DNA of 64,000 nucleotides from Hymenopus coronatus (GCA_030762935.1 CM060900.1:290168784-290232783), one strand, 5' to 3'; counted from the stretch's first letter, positions 11,700 through 22,720 are shown. A program made the numbers and translations. Notes: a model not told the origin generated them from the sequence alone.

Positions 11700-12870
11700 G
11701 AGGACAGTAGTATTCCATAAAACAATCCTAGTGCAGAAAAATATTTTGACATTTTTTGGTGTTTTGAAGAAATGCCATAGTTGAAATATACACATACATA
11801 ATAGTACCGTGAAAGATAAAAATTGTTTATTTTGTTTATTTATATGAGAACTTATGAAACACTTGATCAAGGACAGTGACCGAAATGATAATTTAGTAAC
11901 ATCATCTTCAAAATACTTCAAAATGTTCCATTTTTTATTTAAGAGTTGTAATGCATGCAACATAAACACTTCTATAACCTTCACAAAATTATGAAACTTC
12001 TACTGCATATAAATGCTATTTATCACCTGGGGAATCGATTTGTACCACTTTGTGAGAATGACCCATATTGAAGTTATTCACAAAACAAATAAAATGTATT
12101 GGAAAAATGAGTCAAATTTACACTTGAATTGCTTCACTAAGTAATTAATTATCTGGACATGTTTCGACGGTGTATGTTGCCTACATCATCAACAGATTTT
12201 GTGTTGATGATGTAGGCGACATACGCCTTCAAAACATGTCCAGGTAATTAATTACTTAGTGAAGCAATTCAAGTGTAAATTCCACTCATTTTTCCAATGT
12301 GTAATTATGCTTTACTGTGTACCACTTCCAGTATTTTGACTTTTTTGATGAAATAAAATGTATATTTTTAATTTTTTGGGAATAGCCTCTGAAAACCTCT
12401 TTATTCTGGATAAATTTTGCTGAATTTTGCTTAACTGCTAAACCATAAGAGATAGACAAAAAATTACTGCAGAAAAAATGTAGATCTCGTCAAAACACAC
12501 AATTTATGTCTTTTAAATTTTTGTTGTGGAGGTAACTGTTTCCAAGTGTATTGGTTTCAAGTGTAAGGTACTTATACTTTTCACAGACTGGAAGTGTCCA
12601 TTTTTCTTTTGTTTTACTCCTGGACAAGTAAAGAAGTGATTTGCAATGATGATCACATAACAGCTTTTAAAACATTTGACTATCACTTCAGCCTAGTGCA
12701 TTCCTTTAGTCCTCTTCTACTTGTAAGGAACTATGTTTTATAAGAACATTCTGGTAATGTTTTCCTTGATTAACATGGAGTAGAAAGAGGAATGACCTTT
12801 TGTAAGAAGTTTGTAGAACAGCTAGAGAAAGTCATGCGAGTGTAATGCAATTGCATTTTTCTCTGTGTGC
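11700..12870 (+). repeat. R1 repeat, copy B, split by a foldback insertion
   Basis: The 3' part (12364-12870) aligns well with copy A (GGGAATAGCCTCTGAAAACC, AACTGCTAAACCATAAGAG, then TCCTGGACAAGTAAAGAAG). The part left of the foldback is more diverged but keeps GTATTCCA (about 11709) and the CAAATAAAATGTAT context that borders the insertion. The foldback at 12087-12363 sits between the two halves. The left limit is uncertain. Confidence 0.55.
12087..12363. mobile_element. PLE-type foldback with extension and 13-bp target duplication
   Basis: Arms 12100-12194 and 12202-12296 are near-perfect reverse complements around a 7-nt loop. A 54-nt one-sided extension (12297-12350) follows, and the whole is flanked by the 13-bp direct repeat AAATAAAATGTAT (12087-12099 and 12351-12363). 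The extension carries GTGTACCACTTCCAGTATT, which also occurs in the 44-nt extension of the full PLE (58340-58383), tying this hairpin to the same family. The arms contain GATGATGTAGGC and CGAAACATGTCC, resembling hammerhead-bearing PLE terminal repeats. It has no coding capacity and interrupts an R1 copy. Confidence 0.8.
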
Positions 12871-13189
12871 TTCATGCTTATTGAGATAAATCTCTGTAGA
12901 AGTAGTTTCAATGTACACATCCTTGAAAGTGCAAGTGAATGGAGAAAACTGAATTGATATTGATATGTTTAAAAGCTGGTTGACTATATCCTAGTCTGTT
13001 GATTCCATACTCTTTCCATGGAATAATGAATAATAACAGTAGTTTAATGGAACAGCAACAGTACTTCAGAGAATGACAAAGTATTGAAAATTCAAACTAA
13101 TAACAAATATATTAGAAATGGCTGAAGCCACAAAATGATTGGAAATGACATGTGTATTTGAAGAATTCTACACCTTTTATATAGTATGT
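12871..13189. other. Intronic tract between R1 copies
   Basis: No supported feature. It separates two oppositely oriented R1 copies. Confidence 0.4.
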
Positions 13190-13345
13190 TTTTGTTTTAT
13201 TTCTAATGGTTTACTAGTTATGCAAAATGCCTTCCAAATGAAGAGGGTCTCAGAAAATACAGCATATATATTTTATTTTTCAAGTTTATATCTTAACTAT
13301 ATGTATTTTAATCAAAATTGTTTAAAGGCATTTTTTTAGAAAATA
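13190..13345 (-). repeat. R1 repeat fragment, copy D (inverted)
   Basis: Read on the plus strand, GGTTTACTAGTTATGCAAAA, the following AATGAAGAGGGTCTCAGAAA, and TATGTATTTTAATCAAAA parallel the inverted copy at 58430-58580. It lies about 320 nt from copy B in opposite orientation, so B and D form a loose inverted pair. Confidence 0.6.
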
Positions 13346-13447
13346 AAAATACAAAATAAAAACAAAAATCTTGCATTTATTTTTGTGTATTTATTTGTGC
13401 TAAGTACCCATACAAAGATTATGGCTACAACCAACACCATCACCACC

Positions 13448-13473
13448 ACCACCTCCTCCTCCTCCTCCTCCTT
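13448..13473. repeat. CTC trinucleotide microsatellite
   Basis: A short (CTC)n run adjoins the visible start of the piggyBac remnant. Confidence 0.8.
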
Positions 13474-14446
13474 CTTTATACCACTCTGGGGAAGGTGTTC
13501 ATTCATGATATACATGCCAAAACTGACTAATAAGTATGGTGTGAAATTCGTGTCTCATAGATGCAAATATCATACCTATATAATCCATATATTTATACAG
13601 GGAAAAACAGTGATGGAGAGGGGCTATTAGCTGAAGAAAGAAAACTGCTCATACCCACTCAGGCTGTGCTGCACATGTGCAAACTTATCCAAGTCTCCAA
13701 CAAAAACTTGGCTGGTGATAACTGGTTAACCAGCCTTGGTTACTGAACAACTGCAGCAAAGAGGTCTAACATATGTAGGTACAATGTAAAGGAATAAGAG
13801 CTCCTCCAGAATCCAAAAAGACTAGTAGGATTAGCTATATAGAGTTTTCATAAGAATAGAACACTAGTTTCGTTTGTTCCTAAGCGAAACAAGGTGGTGA
13901 CTCATTTCTGCAATGAACCACAAGAACGAGGCAAATCAAGAAAAGAAAAAGCCTGAAATCATCTGCCTTTATAGTAAAACTAAATGTTCAGTGAACATTT
14001 TAGACATGAAGTGTGCCATGTACTCATCTAACCAAGAACAAGGTGTTGGCTGTGAACTTGCTGTGTTCTATCAAACTCTTAAACTTTCAAGTATCAGTAG
14101 CTTTTCTTTGTACATATGCTACTTACACTCCAGTAATCACAAGGTTTCAGTTTGTGAAGGAACTTTCACACTCTCTACTACTAGTAATGCCACTTATATG
14201 GAGGGGGCTGCAGATTCCCAATCTATGCTGGGAAGTGAAACCTTCAATCACACAGGCCCTGGGACTAGAAATTATACTCCACCAAGTCCACAGGGAATGC
14301 TCGTAACTAGATGGATAAATGAAAAACATGTAGCAAGTGCCCATCTGATAAAAGCAGAAAGACCCAGTACCAACGTATCAGATGTTCAAACCCTATCTGC
14401 CTGGAATGTGGCTTGAAGGTCTGTACTGATTGCGCTACTGACTGTT
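13474..14446 (+). pseudogene. piggyBac transposase remnant (C-terminal half)
   Basis: Collinear but frame-shifted pieces match piggyBac transposases: PLWGRCSFMIYMPKLTNKYG (the PFRGRC..FRQYIP block, about 13480), LIPTQAVLHMCKLI with NKNLAGDNWLTSL (about 13645-13740), the KNRTLVSFVPKRNKVV region (about 13855-13895), KPEIICLYSKTKCSVNILD (about 13950-14005), and a C-terminal Cys-rich finger at about 14325-14446 (CSKCP, CSNPICLECG, CTDC). Only the second half of the usual ~600-residue protein is present, and multiple frameshifts and stops rule out activity. TTAA-flanked ends were not identified. A 250-nt part is duplicated at 20123-20370. Confidence 0.75.
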
Positions 14447-15257
14447 TGTGATATTTTTACAAACAAAAAAAAAGGCCTATAGGGACTTCTTTCCATTATC
14501 CACCAAATTTAAATTTCTTACGTTTAGAAAAATGTGACACCCAGTTCTTGTTTTTTAAATTTGATAATTTGCATGTATAAAAATTTTAATTCATTTTTTT
14601 TTTCTGGTACATTAAAAGTTGTTATAAGTTTATAATAAAATATTGTTTGACCAAAGGTGTTTCATGATGACTTATTACCTCCATTACTTCTAAATTAAAG
14701 AGCAATTATTCATTCAACCGGTCTCAAAGACAGGATAGCTTCAATAGCACCCATTCAAACCCATGGCTCCATTAAAGTGGTAAAAGCAAAAAACATTTCC
14801 ATTTTTCATTGAATATCTACTTGTTTCCTTATTATATTTATTAGGGTATCAACTCCAAATAATTGCCTGCAGTGCCAACGTAGTAAAAGCAGGTGTTAAG
14901 CACTATCCAAAAAAAAAAAAAAAATCCAAACAAATGTGTGTGGCTTCTCCACCGTTTCCCTACCTCCATTTTAGAAGTTTAATGTATTTGATGACTGTTG
15001 TGTTTAGACAATGAATATCAGTAAGTGAAATGGTTTGTAGGTCACAAATGTTTAAAACTAACCATTATTCAATTTCATTAAAAAGCAATAACAAATTTTA
15101 TCTTAGAGGAATTTGATTCTTAAATTAGGGTAGTTCCTGTATAACTGAAGCAGTAATTAGTGAAGTAACAACTTGAGTATCGAGAAGTTGCTTTATTTGT
15201 GTAACGTAATGTAAGGGAGGTTATACATAAACATAATAATAGTAAGAATAAGGTTTA
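14447..15257. other. Intronic tract with one arm of a short inverted repeat
   Basis: At 14873-14897 a 25-nt sequence beginning TGCCAACGTAG and ending AAAAGCAGGTGTT is the inverse of 15581-15606 with few differences. A poly-A run follows at about 14910-14924. No coding potential is seen. Confidence 0.4.
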
Positions 15258-15628
15258 TATCGTCGTTGCGCCTGCAAAACCTGCTATGTGGAAATTTTTA
15301 ATAAAATGAGTTATGTGGCTTAAAAGAATCAGAAAAGTGCCTTGGATTGACTGTAAAAATCAGCTATGTGTATATGGAATAGTTTTCATATTATTAAGGA
15401 AACAATATACTCCACTATGTGCTGCCTCTTAACATTGCACCTTCAAAATCAGCTATGTATTCCTTTGTGCACATGGTTGGTTTTTAAGTCTGTCTTAATG
15501 CGCTTCACGGAACACAAAGCGGATCATGCATAGCGAAGTTATTGCAATAATTAAGCACATTGTCACTAATAATGAAATTCAATACCTGCTTTTACCACAA
15601 TTGGCAATAATATACTCATGCAGTCAGT

Positions 15629-15737
15629 ATGGCGAGCAGAGGAGAGAAGCTTGTGAAATTAGCTTTGAAATCTTGGACAGAAACTGACCAAAATGGCAAT
15701 GCAAGGACACTTCTGTCAGAAGAATTCCTCAGAATAA
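15629..15737 (+). pseudogene. Exon 1 of the DDE-like transposon gene
   Basis: An ATG-started open segment with the product MASRGEKLVKLALKSW continuing to EEFLRI, ending exactly before a consensus GTAAGT donor (15738). The next visible coding block begins after a polypyrimidine-AG acceptor at 17356. Assignment to the same gene rests on position between the inverted ends and on strand; the N-terminus of this family is poorly conserved in my memory. Confidence 0.45.
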
Positions 15738-16099
15738 GTAAGTCTGAAATGAGGAGAATAAAATGAGCCTGTGGCTGTTTAGCAATTGACAAGTTTCCAG
15801 ATTATGCATAAGATAAAAGATACATAAATTTAAACTTCTAAGACTTTCATTTAATGCCATTGTATTTTAAATTCTTGTAAGCAGCAATAAAGTAATTGTG
15901 CCACATTACAAAATTTTTCTTCACAATTTTATGTATATTCATTCAATATTCCAGTTTAGAATAACTTATCTTGATGTGCTTTTTACTGAATACTTGAGTT
16001 TTTTAAACAGCAACAAAGAAAAATGACATGTTGGCTCTAATATAGCAACACAATTTATATAAAAATTATACTATTTTTTGCGATATTATTTATTTATAA

Positions 16100-16330
16100 A
16101 GTACCTTCTAAGGCTGATATTCGGCTGGAGGTGGGAACTTGGGACGTACCTGAAGTGCTGGGCAACGGAGCAACGACTGGTCCTCTCTCTGGAGTTGCAG
16201 CTGGAGGTGGAATTCTGGGTGCCCACAGCTATCTTCACTCAGTGGTGAACAATGTAGACCTATTTGTTTGCCAAAGGTACGAAAGATGGATGGAGATCTC
16301 AGGGAAGTAGTATGGAAACTTATCACACAT
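16100..16330. other. GC-richer unassigned block
   Basis: A roughly 230-nt stretch markedly richer in G and C than its surroundings, open on the minus strand for 72 codons (16108-16326). I do not recognise either translation. It lies in the presumed first intron of the 15258-21331 transposon and may be a further insertion or an LTR fragment. Confidence 0.25.
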
Positions 16331-17355
16331 TAACCATCGGCAGTTATATTGGGTTAATTGTTTTATTTCCTTACACTTTACGTTTGCATAGAAAATTCCT
16401 GGTGTAATTCAACACAGTTATTTCTCTCACAGGAGAGCTTAGGCTCACACAAAAGAAACTTTAATTTACATGGCACTGATCACAATTAACATTCAAAATG
16501 TTTATGGATACTTCACTTTTTGGCTTGGATTCTGTATTAAAGTGATGTAGGTTCCGCATGATGATACATTATCACACTGTATGGATTTGGGCAAACACTC
16601 TACATTTATACAAAATTTACCCCCACGCAAAACTGTAAACTAGCAATTTCATTGGTTCGTTTTGGCACTGAAGATGGCTTGGGGTACACTTTGAACATGA
16701 CGTAATTATTTGTGATTGGTCTATCCATCTCACATGTGAGTTTTGACCTCAATTTACTAGTAATTCCCCTCAATATATGCCACATCAACATTCTCTTTAT
16801 GAGCCAAGGTTTAACAAAAGCATTCCTCCCTTTAGCGTTACACAAAGCTACTATGTAAACAACTAAAATCAGCGTTCGAAAACCCGTTTGTTAATGTTTG
16901 AAAACGCTTTCCAGGAACATTCTTCCCTGAACTTACTACATACATTTTATAACAAATAATTACATAATATTTAGAGGACATACAGAAAAACATGATATTA
17001 CATCTTAGAAATTAACTTATATAGTCTAATTAATTGAAGTACATACTAAGGGCTCATTCAGATGGGCGACAATTTGTTTCAGGTTATACAGTTTTTCGAA
17101 AAAGATATGCAACAAACATCACAGTTTCATCCTTTGGAAACTATTTTGTAAAATATTGAATGCCTCATTCTACCTCTTTTCTTGAAAGAATATAATTTTC
17201 TTTAAATGTATGTTTTCACTCAGTAAAAAGCAGAAAACACATTCAAATGTGTTCATTAGGTTTTCACTGTGACCACCGGTAGCTCTAGGGTATTTAAAAT
17301 GACAGTAATATGACTGCAGTTTTATGTAAACCCTTCCCTTCTTTCTATTACCCAG

Positions 17356-19124
17356 ATCATAACTGCATAATCCTACCCCAAGATCCTGATAATGTTTCTG
17401 GTGAAGTATTCATGGAGAATTAAATTTGCCAGTTATAGACACCATTGAAACAAAACTGCCTGAAGATGACATAAACAGCAGTGTCACGAGAAAAGCAGAA
17501 GGACTAAATAATGATTGTTTTTTTAGAGAATATAGATATTGCAAATGTCATATGTGCAGATATCGATTATGTGACATCAAGTAACAGGGTACAAGACGAG
17601 ATAGTAGTAAGGGCAGCCGGGGCCCTTTAAATTGATTCCCTGTTTCTGCTGCAAGAAAAACCACTGGTGCCATATACATGTGTCTAAGCCAAAAAAGTGT
17701 TCTAGAAAACAACAGAAATCTATGTTTACATGGGAAGCAATATCAAGGAGCAAAATGAATAGATCACAACTACACTGAAGTTGTACGGTCTGAAAGAAAA
17801 AATACTTCCTCAAACATGTCAGCACAAAGAAAATAAATTAACTCGAAGTTTCAGATGTAACTAGATCAATGAAACTGCAAAACAAAGGATTCACAAAAAA
17901 TTGTGTTACTACATTTCTGGAACCAGAAAGAGTCATTTATAAATGGGTTTGTGGCATTTAGACCAGTTTTAAAAAGAAGGAGCAGCGGAGATAAAGTTAT
18001 TAAGCATCAAGGATATGACTGCTACATACAACAAGATGGCATAAAGTTTAGGGTATGTAGAATTTCTTTTTATGTACTACTGACTTAAAAAGATGCTTTT
18101 GCTGCATGGATTAAAAAGTTCAACCGCACTGAAGAAAGAGGAAGATAGGGTTTCAATGAAGAGAATTACAGTACAAATGGAACTGCTAAAAAGAAATTGA
18201 AATCTGATTCTGTCAAGATATGGTTAAAATTAATTCCGAAGATCCCAAGCCGTTATTATAGAGAATCGAGTACTAGAGATACGTTGAGCCTAATTTCTGA
18301 TCAATATGCATGAAGTCTACAAAGAGTGGTGCATAGAATCTGGTAACGACTTTATAAAAAGAAAAACATTCTGTGAAATATTGGAATGGGAAAAAATATC
18401 CATCTTTAAGTGGAGGAAAGTTCATGTATGATACATGTACTTCTTACAGAGAAGGCAGCATTTCGCAAGATGACTACAATCTTTATTTTTACTAGAAAGA
18501 AGCAGCACACAGGGCAAAATACGATGCCACATCATCTGCCTTGATAGCACATTGGTTGTTATGATGGATAAGCTGAGCACTTGGGTTTGCCCAAAACTAT
18601 TAGTAAGTAAGTAGTATTATGCCAAAAGTTACAGATACATAATTTCACCCTGTATGTTTCAAATAATAAGGATGTACATCTTTACATCTGGCATGAAGAT
18701 GAGGGAGGTGTTTCTGCCAATGAATTCACCTCATGCATAATTGATTTTTTAAAGAAGAATATGCATTATAATAATTTACTTCAGACGAATGCCCTTATCA
18801 AAATAAAAACAGAGTACTGGCTAGCACCTTACCAGATTTCTCCAAGCAACACAATGTGGAAGTTGAGCAAATAATTCTGGAAAAAGGACATAGGATGATG
18901 GAAGTGGACAGTGTCCACTCCACTTTGAAATGTCTTATTTTCTGCACCTATTTACACCCCTGCTCATTATGTCAGTAAAATGGAGGATGCCAGGAATAAC
19001 AAAAAGAATCGCCATCCATATACAAGGTGGTTCAGTTGTTCTTTATTATTTTTGGAGACAGGCAACACGTCATACTCTGAAAGTAATAAGGTCGAAATTA
19101 TCATGCTGGTTGGCCATTTGGTAA
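17356..19124 (+). pseudogene. Core of the DDE-like transposase gene, frame-broken
   Basis: It starts after a good acceptor (CTTTCTATTACCCAG). Order of recognisable blocks: an acidic segment (INSSVTRKAEGLNND, about 17470), a Cys-rich stretch (CHMCRYRLC, about 17545, and CFCCRKNHWC, about 17645), RCN..INETAKQRIHK (about 17850), DGIKFRVCRISFYVLL (about 18040), KIPSRYYRESSTRDTLSLI (about 18240), the core VVLCQKLQIHNFTLYV with IWHEDEGGVSANEF (about 18610-18730), SDECPYQNKNRVLA (likely catalytic Asp, about 18785) and KGHRMMEVDSVHSTL (about 18880-18925). The order matches the insect family also found at 3478-4520. Numerous frameshifts make it inactive. The cysteines suggest a zinc-binding N-terminal domain (inference). 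Confidence 0.65.
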
Positions 19125-19374
19125 CCATGCAAATCTAGTCTGCTCTTCATCAGAAAATAGACCCTAGTAGCAATAGTTACGTCCATTCCAAAAGCATGCA
19201 CTTAATAACTCCTGTTACAACACATGTTATATCAATAGGATCACTGTCATACCTTCTGCAATGTAAATTGTAACAAACAAAGGCTAAATGAACAGCTTAA
19301 GCTACAAAAACGAGTCCACAAAGAGATTAAAAGAGGAGAGGGAGACATGTGTGATACTAAGTTTTGACGAAAAA

Positions 19375-19470
19375 AGCAGGCATAATGATTGTAGCTCAAC
19401 TGGTTAATTTCATGTTCCCACATCACCTCCAGCTTGTCAGAGGTTCGAGTCCCACAGCCTGCATGCACTT
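19375..19470 (+). repeat. tRNA-like sequence, possible SINE head
   Basis: An A-box-like TGTAGCTCAACTGGTTAA and a B box GGTTCGAGTCCC are spaced as in a tRNA, bounded by short complementary ends (AGCAGGCA and GCCTGC). The anticodon arm is not a good stem, and no poly-A or target duplication was found, so a functional tRNA gene is unlikely. It interrupts the DDE-like gene between its core and C-terminal domain. Confidence 0.4.
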
Positions 19471-20122
19471 TGTTTCTTCATTGTTATCCATCGAAGTGCA
19501 AAGTTAGTTCAGTGTTTGTCACTCCAAAATTTTAGGTGTAAACAAAAGGGTATATGAATGAAGAACAAATGACACTTCATTTTACATGTTCTTCATTCTC
19601 GATCCTTAATTTTCTTTCTAATTATTTTGAAAAAGAAACTGCACTAACAGTTAAAATAATAGAGGAAGTTTTCAAAATGTATAAAGTTGATAAAATCAAT
19701 TTCAAAACACTAGAACACCTAACATGTTATCGATTGTTCTTCGTAGTTAGAGAATGTTCTCTGCAAAATTTTGGCAGCTGGAACCCTTGGTGGATTAGCA
19801 AATACTACCATAAGACACTTTAGGTCTACACATACCCCATTAGATACAAATGCACAAAGTAAATCTGTAGGCATGTACTATACCTATAGCTAAGGTGACC
19901 TCCTATGAACCTCACAGCCCATTACATAGGCAGACTCAGTCGGTCATGAACTTGTCATCATTTTGAACAGTTACTGCACTAAATGAAAAAGCTTCATCAC
20001 TAAGTTTCATGTCAAAAACACTTTATCTAGTGGATATTGAGAAGTTTGTTAATTTATGGGGATTAAACCTAACTTTCTGTTCTACTGAAAGTATTGGTGA
20101 ATATCTATGTATTTGGCACAAT

Positions 20123-20370
20123 TTGTGAAGGAACTTGCACACTCTCTACTACTAGTAATGCCACTTATATGGAGGGGGCTGCAGATTCCCAATCTATGCT
20201 GGGAAGTAAAACCTTCAATCACACAGGCCCTGGGACTCAGAAATTAAACTCCACCAAATCCACAGGAAATGCTCGTAACTAGATGGATAAATGAGAAACA
20301 TGTAGCAAGTGCCCACCTGATAAAAACAGAAAGACCCAGTACCAACGTATCAGATGTTCAAACCCTATCC
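20123..20370 (+). repeat. piggyBac fragment, second copy
   Basis: About 248 nt match 14151-14395 with roughly ten differences (near 96 percent identity by eye) and with abrupt ends: left similarity begins at TTTGTGAAGGAAC and right similarity stops at AACCCTATC. It covers the end of the piggyBac coding region including part of the Cys-rich finger. With no flanking piggyBac sequence, it is a fragment inserted into the larger transposon. Confidence 0.8.
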
Positions 20371-20436
20371 ATAATGTTAGTATGCAGAAGATGGGTTTTA
20401 GAAACGATGTTTTCAGGTTAGCTTGTAATCTGCAGG

Positions 20437-20790
20437 TTGCATAAAACTAGGGAGTATGGGACAGCTGAACCATCTTGTATAATCAAGTATGTTGATTACT
20501 CACCTTTTAAAAACTTTGAAGCACAATCCAACAACTTCTCCTCAATTAGGCCTGGCAGAAAAACTGGAGATCCAACAGTTACTGACATTAGGGGACTGCT
20601 TTTTAAAGAAGGCAATGTTTTCTACAAAATTGATCATGACAGTGACTGGCAATCTCTTCCTCAACACTGAAAGGGATTTAATATAGGTGAGCCTCGTAAT
20701 CTACACAATGCACCTATAAAAATTGAGAAATCAAAGTTTGACTCCTTGCAGAATATGAAACCACTTATACTATCATTGCTTCTGTGATAA
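20437..20790 (+). pseudogene. C-terminal domain of the DDE-like transposase
   Basis: An open block gives YVDYSPFKNFEAQSNN and SIRPGRKTGDPTVTDIRG, then VFYKIDHDSDWQSLPQH, followed after a stop by EPRNLHNAPIKI and KSKFDSLQNMKP. This is the usual C-terminal domain of the family whose core sits at 17356-19124. The separation of more than 1.3 kb is explained by the tRNA-like unit and the piggyBac fragment plus unassigned sequence. It is the best preserved part of the gene, with about 80 codons uninterrupted. Confidence 0.65.
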
Positions 20791-21331
20791 TTTAAGTACT
20801 AAATTAAGTTCCCAGGACAATTTAATGCTGTGATTGTTAGTTTGAAAATAAATGCACTGTATGTGTCTGTAGGTACTGAACTGAAGTTGCAAGTGTTGGA
20901 AGCATACATAATTCATAATTAATTAAGTGGTAACTTAATAACTGGTTCTACAAAATGTAGGTAATTTTGTGTTGGCCCAACAAATGCAAGTTTGTAACTT
21001 TTAAGTGTTAACAGTATAAACATTATATTAATAAAAATAAGGTTTTCATGTTTACTTTATGATTTCTAAAAGAGCGCACTCCGATATGTGCTAAAGTAGG
21101 TGCAGTCACAATCTGCTATGTGCATTTTTCATATAAATCAAACACATTTATAGTGCTTTGTGCATGATTATCAGGATTTGAAATAATAGTATTACTGTTG
21201 AATGCATGAACCATTCCGCAAAACTCACACGCGTTCTTACAACTTCAATTGCCATTGCGATAAAGTTTTTTCTTCCTCATGTAAAATCGGTAAAATATGA
21301 CATAGCAGTTTTCACAGGCGCAACAACTATA

Positions 21332-21540
21332 TGCAGATTGCAGAAGACCTCAAAGTATTGCAAGATCTTAGGCATAACACTTTTCAATTCACTTTCCTGA
21401 AAAATAACTGCTGTAAAAGTTCCAAATTTTTGAAGATAGAGTGTATATAAATTGTTAATAAACTATCCTTTTATATGCTATACAGGACTTTGATACAAAA
21501 AGTAAATGTGATGTATAAATATTGTTAAATTAGCTATAGT
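21332..21540. other. AT-rich spacer
   Basis: No feature seen between the transposon end and the following PLE-type repeat. Confidence 0.4.
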
Positions 21541-21840
21541 ATAATCCGGGTTTGTGGGCCGTGGTCTACTGGGCTGCTCCTTCTTCTTCCCAGATGTTTC
21601 GTCTGCAATTAGGGCAGACATCTTCAGTGGCAGTGGCAAGGTCAAAGTGCTCTACTGAACGTTTCAACTGCAACCATTCTGGTTACACTGTGGGCTGCGG
21701 TATTTATATCAGCAGCTGGTGGGGAGGTGTGCGGTGATTGGTCCGGGTTGGTAGTGGGCTGGACTTCTGTCGGCAGAGTGCTGCGCTCTGCTGGTGTCTG
21801 ATTGGCTCGGTTGGAGTTCTTGATTTTGACATTGGATAGT
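21541..21840. mobile_element. PLE-type terminal repeat fragment, GC-rich
   Basis: It begins CCGGGTTTGTGGGCCGTGGT, matching the arm of the foldback at 26789 (CCGGGCTTGTAGGCCATGGT), and has the GC-rich make-up of PLE terminal repeats. On the minus strand at about 21586-21628 there is CTGAAGATG, a 6-bp stem (GTCTGC/GCAGAC) and GACGAAACATC, resembling a hammerhead ribozyme core (CUGANGA, stem II, GAAAC) with one extra base. No coding region accompanies it. The right boundary is approximate. Confidence 0.5.
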
Positions 21841-21949
21841 GCCGTTGGCCATATTCTGTTTAGTTTAAGACCTTCTTCTTTGCAATTGTTGTAAATTAGT
21901 CATAATTAGGGCCTAGGTAGTTGTGTACTAAAAGTCAATAAATCTTGAA

Positions 21950-22720
21950 ATGTATAATAGTCAAATACCCAAAAATATTTACTTTCATAATATCGAAACC
22001 ATGCATGCGCAAGACATATGAGATGTAACATTTTAGGATATAAAACTTGCAAAAAGCTGTAGCAACATTTCATATAATGGCCCTGCATCTGTCACTAAAA
22101 GGAAGATATTTTTGTGTTTCACCCCATGGGCTACAAAAGTCCCATTGCACCATTAAATAATTTGGCAATTTTTTGATGGTTGCATTTTGGAAACACCTCA
22201 CAAGTTAACAACACAGGCTCACTTGAATTAGTAGCTTTCAACATACCCACTATCACATTTCTAATATGTCTTCTCTGAACTGTCTCTTCAATTGAAACCC
22301 AAATGGGACAGTCACTGATTTCCAGACATATATTGTTTGTTTCCATATTTGTCAGGGACATAGTTTTTCCTGACTGTAGGCTCATCTGGCACAGTTTTCA
22401 TTTCTGTATTTTTCAAGAAACGCACAGAACACTGGATTTTTTAGTTTCCGGATAGGGATATCGGCACAAAATATAGCACAGCACATATCACTTGTAAACT
22501 GAGATTTCTGAGGTCCTGGATGTTTCTGAACTTGAGGTTCAGTGAGCAATATCTGCTTTTGAGACATGTTCTTTGAAGCACGGGCCCAATGAGAGGATAT
22601 GGAAAAGTGTTGCAAGATTTGAAAACGTTGAGAACAAGGCACATTCTTCTCACAAAGCTAGCAAAAAAGTTCCTTTCCGCTGGTGCAAAAACCATAAAAT
22701 TCTTCTGTATAATGCTTTAA
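21950..22720 (-). pseudogene. hAT-type remnant with BED-like N-terminus, minus strand
   Basis: Read right to left the pieces are collinear with CGGBP1-linked hAT proteins: QRFQILQHFSISSHWAR (about 22630), KNPVFCAFLEKYRNEN (about 22410), ETNNICLEISDCPIWVSIEE (about 22330), NVIVGMLKATNSSEPVLLTC (about 22250), HQKIAKLFNGAMGLL (about 22160), and after a frameshift VLYPKMLHLICLAHAW (about 22020). Several frame changes break it. The usual catalytic-domain remainder is missing past about 21950. It is a different portion of the protein from that at 10410-11250. Confidence 0.7.

Larger units (their letters stand above)
15258..21331 (+). mobile_element. 6.1-kb TIR transposon with a spliced DDE-like gene
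   Basis: The ends 15258-15290 and 21299-21331 are inverted repeats of 33 nt with 27 identities; both hold GTTGCGCCTG and TGCTATGT. Each is bordered by ATAT, so a TA or ATAT target duplication is possible. The motif CTATGTG or a near variant recurs next to both ends (about 15283, 15308, 15362, 15410, 15453; about 21084 and 21115), a subterminal arrangement typical of transposase binding sites. Inside lie exon 1 (15629-15737), the broken core (17356-19124) and the C-terminal domain (20437-20790) of one DDE-like protein, all on the plus strand. Later insertions include a tRNA-like unit (19375) and a piggyBac fragment (20123). I cannot name the superfamily. Confidence 0.6.
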
